Assembly (NCBI RefSeq): GCF_020524495.1
Contig: NZ_JAIVLB010000017.1
Location: forward strand, 1 to 64,000
DNA length: 64,000 nucleotides
DNA from: Bacillus stratosphericus
GTDB lineage: Bacteria; Bacillota; Bacilli; Bacillales; Bacillaceae
Direction: 5' to 3'
Shown: positions 52,727 through 60,947 of the stretch, one piece after another
Layout of the letters: the number at the start of each line of letters is the position of its first letter
How positions within the stretch are numbered: the stretch's first letter is position 1
Notes under the pieces: model-generated
Told to the model about the DNA's origin: nothing
The model's input: the letters and a program-made list of their open reading frames with translations, nothing else
Database searches by the model: none
Program-made: the position numbers and the translations under genes

Positions 52727-52751
52727 AAAGCCCCCTGTCGCAGGGGGGTTT
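52727..52751. terminator. bidirectional terminator at the parC end
   Basis: AAAGCCCCCTG pairs with CAGGGGGGTTT, a GC-rich stem flanked by A and T runs on both sides. Confidence 0.85.
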
Positions 52752-52759
52752 CGTTTTGC

Positions 52760-55198
52760 TTATTTATTGTCATCTGTAGCAGGTTCAGGTGACAGAAGAA
52801 CATAAGTGACTTCTCCCTGCTCCTCCTCATCTACAACGAATGATCCATTGCTATAACGATCATTCGCTCTTAGAGTAGAGATATCAAGCGGGATTATCGC
52901 ACCCTTTTCCGTATTAATTTCAAGTATATCATGCAGTGATGCAGCGATCACAGCAACAATTCGGTGCGGATTTTTCTTTAATTCTCTCAGCATCAGAACT
53001 CCGCGTTTAGATCTTGTTGTTTTATCAAATTCAGAGAGGTTCATTCGCTTCACAGCACCTCTTTGCGTCGTCAGCACAAGGACAACGTTTTTCGGATCAA
53101 TGATCTGTCCAGAGACGACCTCGTCTCCTTCCTTCAAGTTGATTCCTTTGACACCAGCCGCTCTCGGACCCACAACGCTTACTTCTTCTTCATCAAACCT
53201 TAATCCATAGCCATTTTTCGTTGCAATAAACAATTCTTGCTGGCCTGTTGTGACGTGAACATCCACGAGTTCATCATCACCTTTTAAATTCAAGGCGACG
53301 AGCGGTTTAGAATAGCGTTGCGCTTTATATTGAAGAAGCTCTGTTTTCTTCACCATACCGCCTTTAGTAAAGAAAACAAGATATGACGAATCATCAAATA
53401 CTTTAATTGGAATCGCTTTTTGTATGGATTCATCACGATCAATCGAAATAATATTCGTAATATGCTGGCCCATGTCTTTCCAGCGTATATCTGGCAGCTG
53501 ATGAACCGGACAATAAATGTAGCTCCCTTTATTCGTAAACAAAAGAAGAACATCCGTTGTATTCATATCAAACTGATGAATCAGCCGGTCTGTATCCTTC
53601 ATGCCAAAGTCCTTCCCATTAGATGCGGCATAGGAGCGCTGGCTTGTCCGTTTGATATATCCATCCTTCGTCACCGTAACGTATACATCCTCTGACGCGA
53701 TTATCACTTCAAGGTTAATCTTAATTTCCTCGATTTTTTCCTCAATGACAGATCGTCTCTCATCAGCATAAGTCTTTTTAAGCTTTTTCAAACTGGTCGT
53801 AATAACCTTTAGAAGTTTCTTCTCATTCGCTAAAATGTCTTCAAGTTCTGCAATACGCACGTCAAGCTCTCCTGCTTCATCTCTTAACTGGGTAATATCC
53901 GTATTCGTTAAACGATATAATTGGAGAGAAACAATCGCTTCTGACTGTGCTTCTGTAAAGTCATATTTCTCTATCAAGTTATTTTTCGCATCGCGCTTAT
54001 CATTAGACGAACGGATTGTCGCAATGACTTCATCTAAAATAGAAAGTGCCTTAATTAAACCATCTACAATATGATGACGTTCCTTCGCCTTTCTAAGCTC
54101 ATATGCTGAGCGGTTCGTCACTACTTCTTTTTGATGGACAATATAAGCGTCAAGTACGGTTGTGAGCGTCATCAAAGTCGGTCTTCGATTATGTATTGCC
54201 ACCATATTAAAGTTATATGGGATTTGCAGATCTGAATTTTTATATAAGAAATTCAAGACACCATCTGCATCTGCTTCTTTTTTCAGCTCTACAACAATTC
54301 GAAGGCCGGTACGGTCAGTCTCATCTCGAACCTCTGAAATCCCTTCTACTTTTCTTTCTATTCGGAACTCGTCCATCTTTTTAACAAGGTTGGCCTTATT
54401 GACTTCATAAGGAATTTCTGTGATCACGATTTGCTGACGTCCACCACGGATGGTTTCGATCTCCGCTTTTCCGCGAATCATAATCTTCCCTTTTCCTGTT
54501 TCGTATGCCTTCTTAATGCCGTCCACACCTTGAATAATACCGCCTGTTGGGAAATCTGGCCCTTGGATGACCGTCATTAAATCCTCAACCGTACAATGAG
54601 GCTGTTCGATTCGTTTAATGACTCCATCAATCACTTCTCCCAAGTGATGCGGAGGGATATCGGTCGCATAACCAGCTGAAATCCCTGTTGATCCGTTCAC
54701 TAGAAGGTTTGGAAACATCGCTGGTAATACAACAGGCTCTTTGCTAGTATCATCAAAGTTTGCGACAAATTCGACTGTTTCTTTATCTAAGTCCTTTAAA
54801 AGCTCTGAAGCAATCGCAGAAAGCTTTGCTTCCGTATAACGCATGGCAGCAGGCGGATCTCCGTCAATACTTCCGTTATTCCCATGCATTTCAATCAGCA
54901 CATTTCGCACTTTCCATTCCTGGCTCATTCTCACCATTGCTTCATAAACAGATGAGTCACCGTGGGGATGGTAGTTACCAATAACGTTACCGACAGTTTT
55001 GGCAGCTTTACGGAAGTTTTTATCTTGCGTGTTTCCTTCCATATACATCGCATATAAAATTCTTCGTTGTACAGGCTTTAACCCATCACGTGCATCTGGA
55101 AGCGCACGGTCTTGGATAATATATTTACTATAACGACCAAACCGGTCTCCAATCACTTCTTCTAACGGTAAATCATGAAATCGTTCTTGTTGTGCCAT
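52760..55198 (-). CDS. parC: DNA topoisomerase IV subunit A
   Basis: An 812-residue type IIA topoisomerase subunit. The N-terminal winged-helix region has the quinolone-determining segment HPHGDSSVYEAMVRMSQ (wild-type-like Ser and Glu), the catalytic Tyr in AAMRYTEAKLSA (about residue 120), and six C-terminal beta-pinwheel blades (GYIKRTSQRSY, GGMVKKTELLQYKAQRYSKP, RGAVKRMNLSEF). It decatenates chromosomes with ParE. The gap to parE is only 2 nt. Confidence 0.96.
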   Translation of the reverse strand: MAQQERFHDLPLEEVIGDRFGRYSKYIIQDRALPDARDGLKPVQRRILYAMYMEGNTQDKNFRKAAKTVGNVIGNYHPHGDSSVYEAMVRMSQEWKVRNVLIEMHGNNGSIDGDPPAAMRYTEAKLSAIASELLKDLDKETVEFVANFDDTSKEPVVLPAMFPNLLVNGSTGISAGYATDIPPHHLGEVIDGVIKRIEQPHCTVEDLMTVIQGPDFPTGGIIQGVDGIKKAYETGKGKIMIRGKAEIETIRGGRQQIVITEIPYEVNKANLVKKMDEFRIERKVEGISEVRDETDRTGLRIVVELKKEADADGVLNFLYKNSDLQIPYNFNMVAIHNRRPTLMTLTTVLDAYIVHQKEVVTNRSAYELRKAKERHHIVDGLIKALSILDEVIATIRSSNDKRDAKNNLIEKYDFTEAQSEAIVSLQLYRLTNTDITQLRDEAGELDVRIAELEDILANEKKLLKVITTSLKKLKKTYADERRSVIEEKIEEIKINLEVIIASEDVYVTVTKDGYIKRTSQRSYAASNGKDFGMKDTDRLIHQFDMNTTDVLLLFTNKGSYIYCPVHQLPDIRWKDMGQHITNIISIDRDESIQKAIPIKVFDDSSYLVFFTKGGMVKKTELLQYKAQRYSKPLVALNLKGDDELVDVHVTTGQQELFIATKNGYGLRFDEEEVSVVGPRAAGVKGINLKEGDEVVSGQIIDPKNVVLVLTTQRGAVKRMNLSEFDKTTRSKRGVLMLRELKKNPHRIVAVIAASLHDILEINTEKGAIIPLDISTLRANDRYSNGSFVVDEEEQGEVTYVLLSPEPATDDNK

Positions 55199-55200
55199 GT

Positions 55201-57168
55201 TTAGACCTCCTCAGCTAGCGACAAGTTTTCATTTTCAAGAATATTGCTTTCCTCATCAAGTCCAAAGGCAACATTCTTTTCAATCCATTTACGGCGGGGT
55301 TCTACTTTGTCTCCCATAAGCGTCGTGACGCGGCGTTCCACTCGTGCAGCATCATCGATTTTTACCCTGACAAGTGTTCTCGACTCTGGATTCATTGTCG
55401 TTTCCCACAGCTGGTCGGCATTCATTTCACCTAAACCTTTATAGCGCTGAATCGTATACCCTTTTCCAACTTTCTTTAGTACGTCATCCATTTCTTCATC
55501 AGACCAAGCATATTCAATGACTCCTTTCTTCCCTGATGCTTTGCTGACTTTATATAAAGGCGGAAGTGCAATAAACACTTTTCCATGCTCAATCAGCGGC
55601 TTCATATAGCGGTAGAAGAAGGTAAGAAGCAGAACTTGGATATGTGCGCCATCCGTATCAGCATCTGTCATGATGACAATTTTGTCATAATTGATGTCTT
55701 CTACATTAAAATCCACACCGACTCCTCCACCTATGGCATGGATAATGGTGTTGATTTCTTCGTTTTTGAAAATATCAGCAAGCTTTGCTTTTTCTGTATT
55801 AATGACCTTTCCTCTAAGCGGGAGCACCGCTTGGAATTTTCGGTCACGTCCTTGCTTTGCTGACCCACCCGCTGAGTCACCCTCTACAAGGTACAGTTCA
55901 TTTCTTGCTGGGTTTCTAGATTGAGCAGGTGTTAATTTCCCACTTAACGTCGCTTCGGACTTCTTCCGTTTCTTGCCGCTTCTGGCTTCTTCTCTTGCTT
56001 TTCTGGCAGCTTCTCGTGCCTGCTGCGCTTTAATGGCCTTTTTCACAAGAAGGGTCGCCGTCTCCCGGTTTTCTTCAAGGAAATAAGCGAGTTTTTCAGA
56101 AATAACGGCATCAACAGATGATCGAGCTTCACTTGTCCCAAGCTTTCCTTTCGTTTGCCCTTCAAATTGCAGCAGTTCTTCAGGAATCCTGACAGAAATA
56201 ACAGCAGACAGCCCTTCACGTATATCAGTACCTTCTAAATTTTTGTCTTTTTCTTTTAGAAGAGCTACTTTGCGTGCATATTCATTAAAGGCTCTCGTCA
56301 TCGCCGTTTTTGCACCAGACTCATGCGTACCGCCATCTTTTGTTCTAACGTTATTGACAAATGAGAGGATATTCTCTGAATAACCATCATTGAATTGAAA
56401 AGCAAGATCTACTTCAATGGACTGATGATCACCTTCAAACGAGATCACTTCACTTAGTACATCTTTTTCCTCATTTAAATAAGCAACGAACGCTTCGATG
56501 CCTGTCTCATAATAAAAGGTTTCTTGTACATCATGTCGTTCATCGATTAGCTCTATTTTTAATCCTTTAAGTAAGAAGGCTGATTCTCTTAAACGTTCTG
56601 ATAATGTATCGAAATTATAGGTGGTGACACTGAACGTGGTTCGATCTGGCTTAAAATGAATCAGTGTTCCTGTTTTCTTCGTTTTCCCGACTTTTTCAAG
56701 TGATGTGACTGGCTTTCCGCCATGTTCAAATCGCTGGTGATAAATAAAGCCATCACGTTCAATCGTCACGGTGAGCCATTCTGAAAGTGCGTTTACAACA
56801 GACGCCCCAACCCCGTGAAGTCCACCACTTGTTTTATATCCACCTTGCCCAAATTTTCCGCCTGCGTGCAGGACAGTTAAAATGATCTCAGGTGTCGGTT
56901 TTCCAAGCTTATGCATACCAGTAGGCATTCCTCGTCCTTTATCTTGGACCGAAATGCTGTTATCTTTATGTATTTTGACAATGATATGATCTCCATGGCC
57001 AGCGAGCACTTCATCGACTGAGTTATCTACAATCTCATAGACTAGGTGATGAAGACCGCGTGAATCCGTAGAACCAATATACATCCCTGGACGTTTACGG
57101 ACTGCTTCAAGTCCCTCTAGCACCTGAATAGAATCATCGTTATAATCTACTTGCTGCTTTTTAACCAA
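55201..57168 (-). CDS. parE: DNA topoisomerase IV subunit B
   Basis: A 655-residue ATPase subunit. The GHKL site reads EIVDNSVDEVLAGHGD and GGLHGVGASVVNALS; the TOPRIM domain has LVEGDSAGGSAKQGRDR and IMTDADTDGAHI; the C-terminus has RYKGLGEMNADQLWETTM. TTG start at 57168 follows GGGG with 8-9 nt spacing. First gene of the parEC operon. Confidence 0.96.
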   Translation of the reverse strand: MVKKQQVDYNDDSIQVLEGLEAVRKRPGMYIGSTDSRGLHHLVYEIVDNSVDEVLAGHGDHIIVKIHKDNSISVQDKGRGMPTGMHKLGKPTPEIILTVLHAGGKFGQGGYKTSGGLHGVGASVVNALSEWLTVTIERDGFIYHQRFEHGGKPVTSLEKVGKTKKTGTLIHFKPDRTTFSVTTYNFDTLSERLRESAFLLKGLKIELIDERHDVQETFYYETGIEAFVAYLNEEKDVLSEVISFEGDHQSIEVDLAFQFNDGYSENILSFVNNVRTKDGGTHESGAKTAMTRAFNEYARKVALLKEKDKNLEGTDIREGLSAVISVRIPEELLQFEGQTKGKLGTSEARSSVDAVISEKLAYFLEENRETATLLVKKAIKAQQAREAARKAREEARSGKKRKKSEATLSGKLTPAQSRNPARNELYLVEGDSAGGSAKQGRDRKFQAVLPLRGKVINTEKAKLADIFKNEEINTIIHAIGGGVGVDFNVEDINYDKIVIMTDADTDGAHIQVLLLTFFYRYMKPLIEHGKVFIALPPLYKVSKASGKKGVIEYAWSDEEMDDVLKKVGKGYTIQRYKGLGEMNADQLWETTMNPESRTLVRVKIDDAARVERRVTTLMGDKVEPRRKWIEKNVAFGLDEESNILENENLSLAEEV

Positions 57169-57544
57169 ATGCTTAATCCCCTTTCACTAACAAACAGAAC
57201 TGACTAATCATCAAATGATCTCTCTAGATTTTAATGATGATCATGCTGCTTATTACTGTCAACTTTAATAAGCTGCATCATCACCATACATGTGCGATTC
57301 AGCTATACTTGCTCTTTTGCACGGCTATGAGAATGGTTCTGCAATCAGAACTAGAAGTCCATTATAAACAAGACTGTTTCATAAGCCAAATGCAATCATA
57401 TAATGGTTTTAGCAAAACAGAACAGATGTTCCATATCTATCTTATCGCTCTTTTTCTCGATATGCAAGGTCATCGATATATCCCTGTCGCCTTATTTTAT
57501 CGTTTTCTTCTAGAATCGCAAATATATTTCTGCAACAAAAAAGC
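57169..57544. other. parE upstream region without a convincing gene
   Basis: A long + strand frame of 128 codons exists but lacks a ribosome binding site and has a composition unlike a protein. The parE promoter must lie here; no clean consensus stands out. Confidence 0.45.
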
Positions 57545-57572
57545 AAAAATCCTTGAAAAACCAAGGATTTTT
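57545..57572 (-). terminator. yneT terminator
   Basis: AAAAATCCTTG (57545-57555) pairs with CAAGGATTTTT (57562-57572); on the minus strand it runs into TTTTTGCTTTTTTG. Confidence 0.85.
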
Positions 57573-57578
57573 GACGAT

Positions 57579-57992
57579 TTAATGAGTTTTTGTCATGACA
57601 TGAGCCACTTTAATGCATAAATCCATGATGGCCACCTTACCTTTTTCCTCAATCAGCCTTTTCGCTTCTTCATGATATACGCCTTGCTGTCCCCAAAAAA
57701 CAGGGGCATCTATTTCAAGAAATTCCTCTGCAACCTCAGCCAAAAATTCTGACCGTCTAAAGACATTGACAATATCAATAGGTTCTTTTATGTCTTTTAA
57801 AGAGGCAACGGCTTTCACACCAAGGGCTTCATCAATCGTTGGATTGACGGGAATGATGTCATAACCGGCATCCTGCATAGCTTTTGAGACCATATAGGAC
57901 GTTCGGTGCGGCTGATCTGACAAACCAACAACAGCTATTCGTTTGCTGCTTTTTAGTATACGACCAATTTCTTGTTTAGTAGGATGATTCAT
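57579..57992 (-). CDS. yneT: CoA-binding domain protein YneT
   Basis: A 137-residue Rossmann protein of the CoA_binding_2 family: SSKRIAVVGLSDQPHRTSYM at the N-terminus, YDIIPVNPTIDE, and APVFWGQQGVYHEEAKRL (about 95). Members resemble the CoA-binding domain of succinyl-CoA synthetase; their role is unclear. Divergent from plsY, with its own terminator. Confidence 0.88.
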   Translation of the reverse strand: MNHPTKQEIGRILKSSKRIAVVGLSDQPHRTSYMVSKAMQDAGYDIIPVNPTIDEALGVKAVASLKDIKEPIDIVNVFRRSEFLAEVAEEFLEIDAPVFWGQQGVYHEEAKRLIEEKGKVAIMDLCIKVAHVMTKTH

Positions 57993-58146
57993 CCAGACAC
58001 TCCTTTTCTTCTATTTTAACGAATTTCTTCCTAAATACAAAGCTGAATTCCTCTCCCTTCTATTTTTTCAAAAAAAGATCGCCATGTTTTTCATAAGATC
58101 ATGTTAAAATGTAAGACAAGAGGGAGAATATAAAGGAGTTATGCAG

Positions 58147-58728
58147 ATGTTAATTGCTTTGATGTTTATTTTGGCTTATCTTATTGGCAGTATTCCATCA
58201 GGTCTCATTGTCGGAAAAGCTGCAAAGGGAATCGATATCCGGGAACATGGCAGCGGGAACCTAGGTGCTACGAATGCATTCCGTACACTTGGGGTAAAAG
58301 CAGGGTCTATCGTTATTTCAGCTGATATTTTAAAGGGGACTCTTGCTTCAGCTTTACCGTTTTTCATGCAACTGGACATTCATCCCTTACTAGCAGGAGT
58401 TGCTGCTGTTATCGGCCACAGCTTTCCTGTCTTTGCAAAATTTAAAGGGGGAAAAGCGGTCGCTACATCAGGCGGCGTGTTGCTATTTTATGTCCCGTTC
58501 TTATTTATCACGATGATCGCTGCTTTTTTCTTATTTTTATACATTAGTAAATATGTTTCTTTATCATCAATTCTGACTGGGATCTATACTTTCATTTACA
58601 GCATATTCACCCAAGACCTATTCTTAATTATTGTTGTAGCCGTTCTTGCTGGCTTTGTGATCTACAGACACATCGCCAATCTCAAACGAATTCTCAACAA
58701 AACTGAACCTAAAATCAAATGGCTCTAG
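58147..58728 (+). CDS. plsY: glycerol-3-phosphate acyltransferase PlsY
   Basis: A 193-residue membrane enzyme with five helices. Conserved loops are [34 protein letters not shown] (motif 1) and [12 protein letters not shown] (motif 2), with HSFPVFAKF before it. It acylates glycerol 3-phosphate from acyl-phosphate, the first step of phospholipid synthesis. ATG 58147 (AAGGAG 8 nt upstream) is preferred over the ATG two codons earlier. Confidence 0.95.
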   Translation: MLIALMFILAYLIGSIPSGLIVGKAAKGIDIREHGSGNLGATNAFRTLGVKAGSIVISADILKGTLASALPFFMQLDIHPLLAGVAAVIGHSFPVFAKFKGGKAVATSGGVLLFYVPFLFITMIAAFFLFLYISKYVSLSSILTGIYTFIYSIFTQDLFLIIVVAVLAGFVIYRHIANLKRILNKTEPKIKWL

Positions 58729-58813
58729 CCGTTTATAATATGTGGTAAAAGTGAAAAGCTGTTTTTGCATCCTGCATTTTAAAACAGCATGACTTCAAAA
58801 AGGGGCGATCACA

Positions 58814-59101
58814 TTGAAATTAACCATCAAAGATGATGCACTGAATTGGTACAAGGATGAACTAGATTTAGAAAAAGGTGATCATGTTCGCTTTTTTGTG
58901 AGATATGGCGGGTGCAGTAATGTACAAAAAGGCTTTTCTCTAGGCGTCGCAAAGGATGAACCTCAAAATGCCGGCGCAACTGCTGAAATAGAAGGCATTA
59001 CTTTCTTCATTGAGGAAAGTGATATTTGGTATTTTGACAACCATGATCTGCATATTGATTATAACGAGTCCGTGAAAGAACCAGAGTTTCACTATGAATA
59101 A
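58814..59101 (+). CDS. yneR: HesB/IscA-like protein YneR
   Basis: A 95-residue protein: MKLTIKDDALNWYKDELDLE, FFVRYGGCSNVQKGFSLG, FFIEESDIWYFDNHDLHIDY. It has the HesB fold pattern but only one of the cluster cysteines (in YGGCSN), so it probably does not assemble Fe-S clusters. TTG start after AAAAAGGGGCG. Followed by a strong terminator. Confidence 0.85.
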   Translation: MKLTIKDDALNWYKDELDLEKGDHVRFFVRYGGCSNVQKGFSLGVAKDEPQNAGATAEIEGITFFIEESDIWYFDNHDLHIDYNESVKEPEFHYE

Positions 59102-59142
59102 ACAAAAAAGATACCTCATCCCTCGGGTATCTTTTTTGTTTT
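59100..59142. terminator. terminator after yneR
   Basis: AAACAAAAAAGATACC pairs with GGTATCTTTTTTGTTT, followed by T. Confidence 0.85.
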
Positions 59143-59209
59143 ATCCATCGATATATAGTCCTTATTTCCGAATGGTTCAAATCGTTTCTTTTGATACAAA
59201 TACCATGAA

Positions 59210-59632
59210 TCAAACCTGCTTCTTCGACTGTTCGTATACTTTGTGCCAGGCAGGAAAAGCTTTTCTAAATTGAATAGGTCTAAAGGTGTCTTTGTCTACA
59301 CAAATATGTGAGGTGGTTCCTGTGATAGCTGTTTGTCCATCAGGCTTTTGAATTTCATAGCCATACACTGTTTTCACGCCATTATACTCTTCAATCCATG
59401 TATGAACTGTAGCGGATTCACCGTACAGCAGTGGTTTTTTATATTGAACCTGAAGATCTACAACAGGTGCAAGGACACCGTCTGCTTCTAGCTGTGCATA
59501 GGAAAATCCCAGCTCTTTAATCAACGCTGTTCTGCCAACCTCCATCCAGATTAAATAATTGGCATGATACACGATGCCCATTTGATCTGTTTCTGCATAA
59601 CGGACTTCTATTTCTTTTTTGGATACATACAC
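59210..59632 (-). CDS. yneP: acyl-CoA thioesterase (hotdog fold) YneP
   Basis: A 140-residue 4-hydroxybenzoyl-CoA thioesterase-like protein. The N-terminal RYAETDQMGIVYHANYLIWM has the catalytic Asp (DQMGIVYH) of this family, and VDLQVQYKKPLLYGES follows. Hydrolyses acyl-CoA thioesters; natural substrate unknown. GTG 59632 lies 10 nt after GGAGAG. Confidence 0.9.
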   Translation of the reverse strand: MYVSKKEIEVRYAETDQMGIVYHANYLIWMEVGRTALIKELGFSYAQLEADGVLAPVVDLQVQYKKPLLYGESATVHTWIEEYNGVKTVYGYEIQKPDGQTAITGTTSHICVDKDTFRPIQFRKAFPAWHKVYEQSKKQV

Positions 59633-59706
59633 GTTTTCATCGCTCTCCTATCAAAACCTAAGGTCTCTGTCATTTTACCACATTCCAAACCTAAAAAGAG
59701 CCAATA

Positions 59707-59734
59707 AAATAAACCAGGAATCCCTGGTTTATTT
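59707..59734 (-). terminator. tlp terminator
   Basis: AAATAAACCAGG pairs with CCTGGTTTATTT, overlapping the tlp stop codon. Confidence 0.75.
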
Positions 59735-59971
59735 GGTATATCCATTCTTTCTTGCCGCTTCTTCGTCCTTTATTTCAGAACGCATAACGTCAATACTCGT
59801 TCTGCGGTTTTCATTTTTTTGCTTGATCATCTGCTTTTCTTCTTCTGTTAAAAGAGCCATCGCTGCTTCTGATTCATCGATATTTTCTAGCGTGTTCTCA
59901 ATCATATCTTGCAGCTTTTCAACATTATCAGAACGATCATCTGGATTGGATTGATATGACTTGTGGCTCAT
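59729..59971 (-). CDS. tlp: small acid-soluble spore protein Tlp
   Basis: An 80-residue, highly charged helical protein: SNPDDRSDNVEKLQDMIENT, LENIDESEAAMALL, and RSEIKDEEAARKNGYTK at the end. This is the thioredoxin-like spore protein Tlp. AGGAGG lies 8 nt before the chosen ATG (59971); an ATG one codon earlier is equally possible. It follows sspN by 15 nt in a sporulation operon. Confidence 0.9.
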   Translation of the reverse strand: MSHKSYQSNPDDRSDNVEKLQDMIENTLENIDESEAAMALLTEEEKQMIKQKNENRRTSIDVMRSEIKDEEAARKNGYTK

Positions 59972-59986
59972 CATGCTTACCTCCTC

Positions 59987-60130
59987 TTATTCGCCCTTCG
60001 TCTGTATAACATCAGGCTGTTCATTTGATTTATTATGCATTTTCTTACCCTTATTCCGTTTGTATGCTACAGGTTTTGTCCCTAAATGGTCCGGTGTAAA
60101 TTGCGCTTGTTTATCATGCTCTCTACCCAT
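59987..60130 (-). CDS. sspN: small acid-soluble spore protein N
   Basis: A 47-residue protein, MGREHDKQAQFTPDHLGTKP then VAYKRNKGKKMHN and a VIQTKGE end, matching SspN. AGAGGAGGGAGGG precedes the ATG. With tlp it forms the sspN-tlp operon made in the forespore. Confidence 0.88.
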   Translation of the reverse strand: MGREHDKQAQFTPDHLGTKPVAYKRNKGKKMHNKSNEQPDVIQTKGE

Positions 60131-60151
60131 CATTCATCCCTCCCTCCTCTT

Positions 60152-60178
60152 TAGGATGAACGAAAACGGACAAATCAT
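60152..60178 (-). promoter_or_regulatory. candidate sigma-G promoter of sspN-tlp
   Basis: On the minus strand: ATG, 17 nt, CATCCTA (the sigma-G -10 consensus is CATnMTA). Position about 20 nt before sspN agrees with forespore expression. Confidence 0.55.
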
Positions 60179-60181
60179 AAC

Positions 60182-60307
60182 TTATTTCTGTCTAAAACGC
60201 TCTTCCAACTTTTCTTCAAGCTGGTTTAAAAATTCCTCATTACTTAATAATTCTTTTTTATTTTCAAGTACAAGCTCTTCGTATATACGGCGTTTCCTTC
60301 TTCTCAA
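60182..60307 (-). CDS. FbpB-family small basic protein
   Basis: A 41-residue basic protein: MRRRKRRIYEELVLENKKEL then LSNEEFLNQLEEKLEERFRQ. Its ELVxENKxELL core and coiled end are those of FbpB-type proteins, which assist the FsrA small RNA in the iron-sparing response. TTG start with GGAGGTG 6 nt upstream. It lies close to citB, whose B. subtilis counterpart is a known target of iron sparing. Confidence 0.75.
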   Translation of the reverse strand: MRRRKRRIYEELVLENKKELLSNEEFLNQLEEKLEERFRQK

Positions 60308-60378
60308 TTCAGTCACCTCCAGTATGTTTATTACATTTTTTCCAAAAAATTTAGAAAATAAGCAAAAGAGCTGAATCA

Positions 60379-60882
60379 TTATAGATCCAGCTCTTTTGCA
60401 ATCTCTTTTTTTGTCAGCATTTGATGCTTCACAGACATGATTCGCCCTTTTTCATCTAAAATGTATGTAGTTGGATATGAAAGCACCTGATACCTCGCTT
60501 GAATGCCTTTTTGGTCCAATAACACAGGAAAACTCACCTTTAGTTCATCAATAAATGCTGCGACGTGATCCACACTCTTTTCAGTGGTGGTCAAATTTAC
60601 CGCAAGTACTTCAACTTGATTATTCCCGCTTCTGATTGCATCTAAATCCGGCATTTCCGTTCGGCACGGCTTACACCATGTCGCCCAAAAATTGATGAGC
60701 ACCTTTTTTCCTTGATAATCAGATAACGATACGGTCTTGCCATCAAGTGTTTTAAGTTCAAAATCAGGGGCTTGATCTCCTTTTTCAAGACCGATGGCAG
60801 GCTCATTTGGCCCGAATAAATTCCACGCAAGTAAACCAATCAACACAAGTAAAACAGCGCTTGCCATTACTTTTTTCCACAT
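60379..60882 (-). CDS. yneN: membrane-anchored thiol-disulfide oxidoreductase
   Basis: A 167-residue TlpA/ResA-like protein. A single N-terminal helix (VMASAVLLVLIGLLAWNLFG) anchors a thioredoxin fold facing out, with the redox motif WATWCKPCRTEM (CKPC) and cis-Pro in LSYPTTYIL. It reduces exported apo-proteins, for example in cytochrome c or spore cortex maturation. GGAGG precedes the ATG. Confidence 0.9.
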   Translation of the reverse strand: MWKKVMASAVLLVLIGLLAWNLFGPNEPAIGLEKGDQAPDFELKTLDGKTVSLSDYQGKKVLINFWATWCKPCRTEMPDLDAIRSGNNQVEVLAVNLTTTEKSVDHVAAFIDELKVSFPVLLDQKGIQARYQVLSYPTTYILDEKGRIMSVKHQMLTKKEIAKELDL

Positions 60883-60947
60883 GATTGATCCTCCACTATT
60901 TTAAAAAAGAAGAGAAAGCTTTGAGGCGCCATCTCTTCTTCGCTTTA

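Noticed and set aside
57234..57620. 128-codon + strand frame upstream of parE
   Set aside because: No ribosome binding site, odd composition, and its end overlaps the yneT gene and terminator on the other strand.
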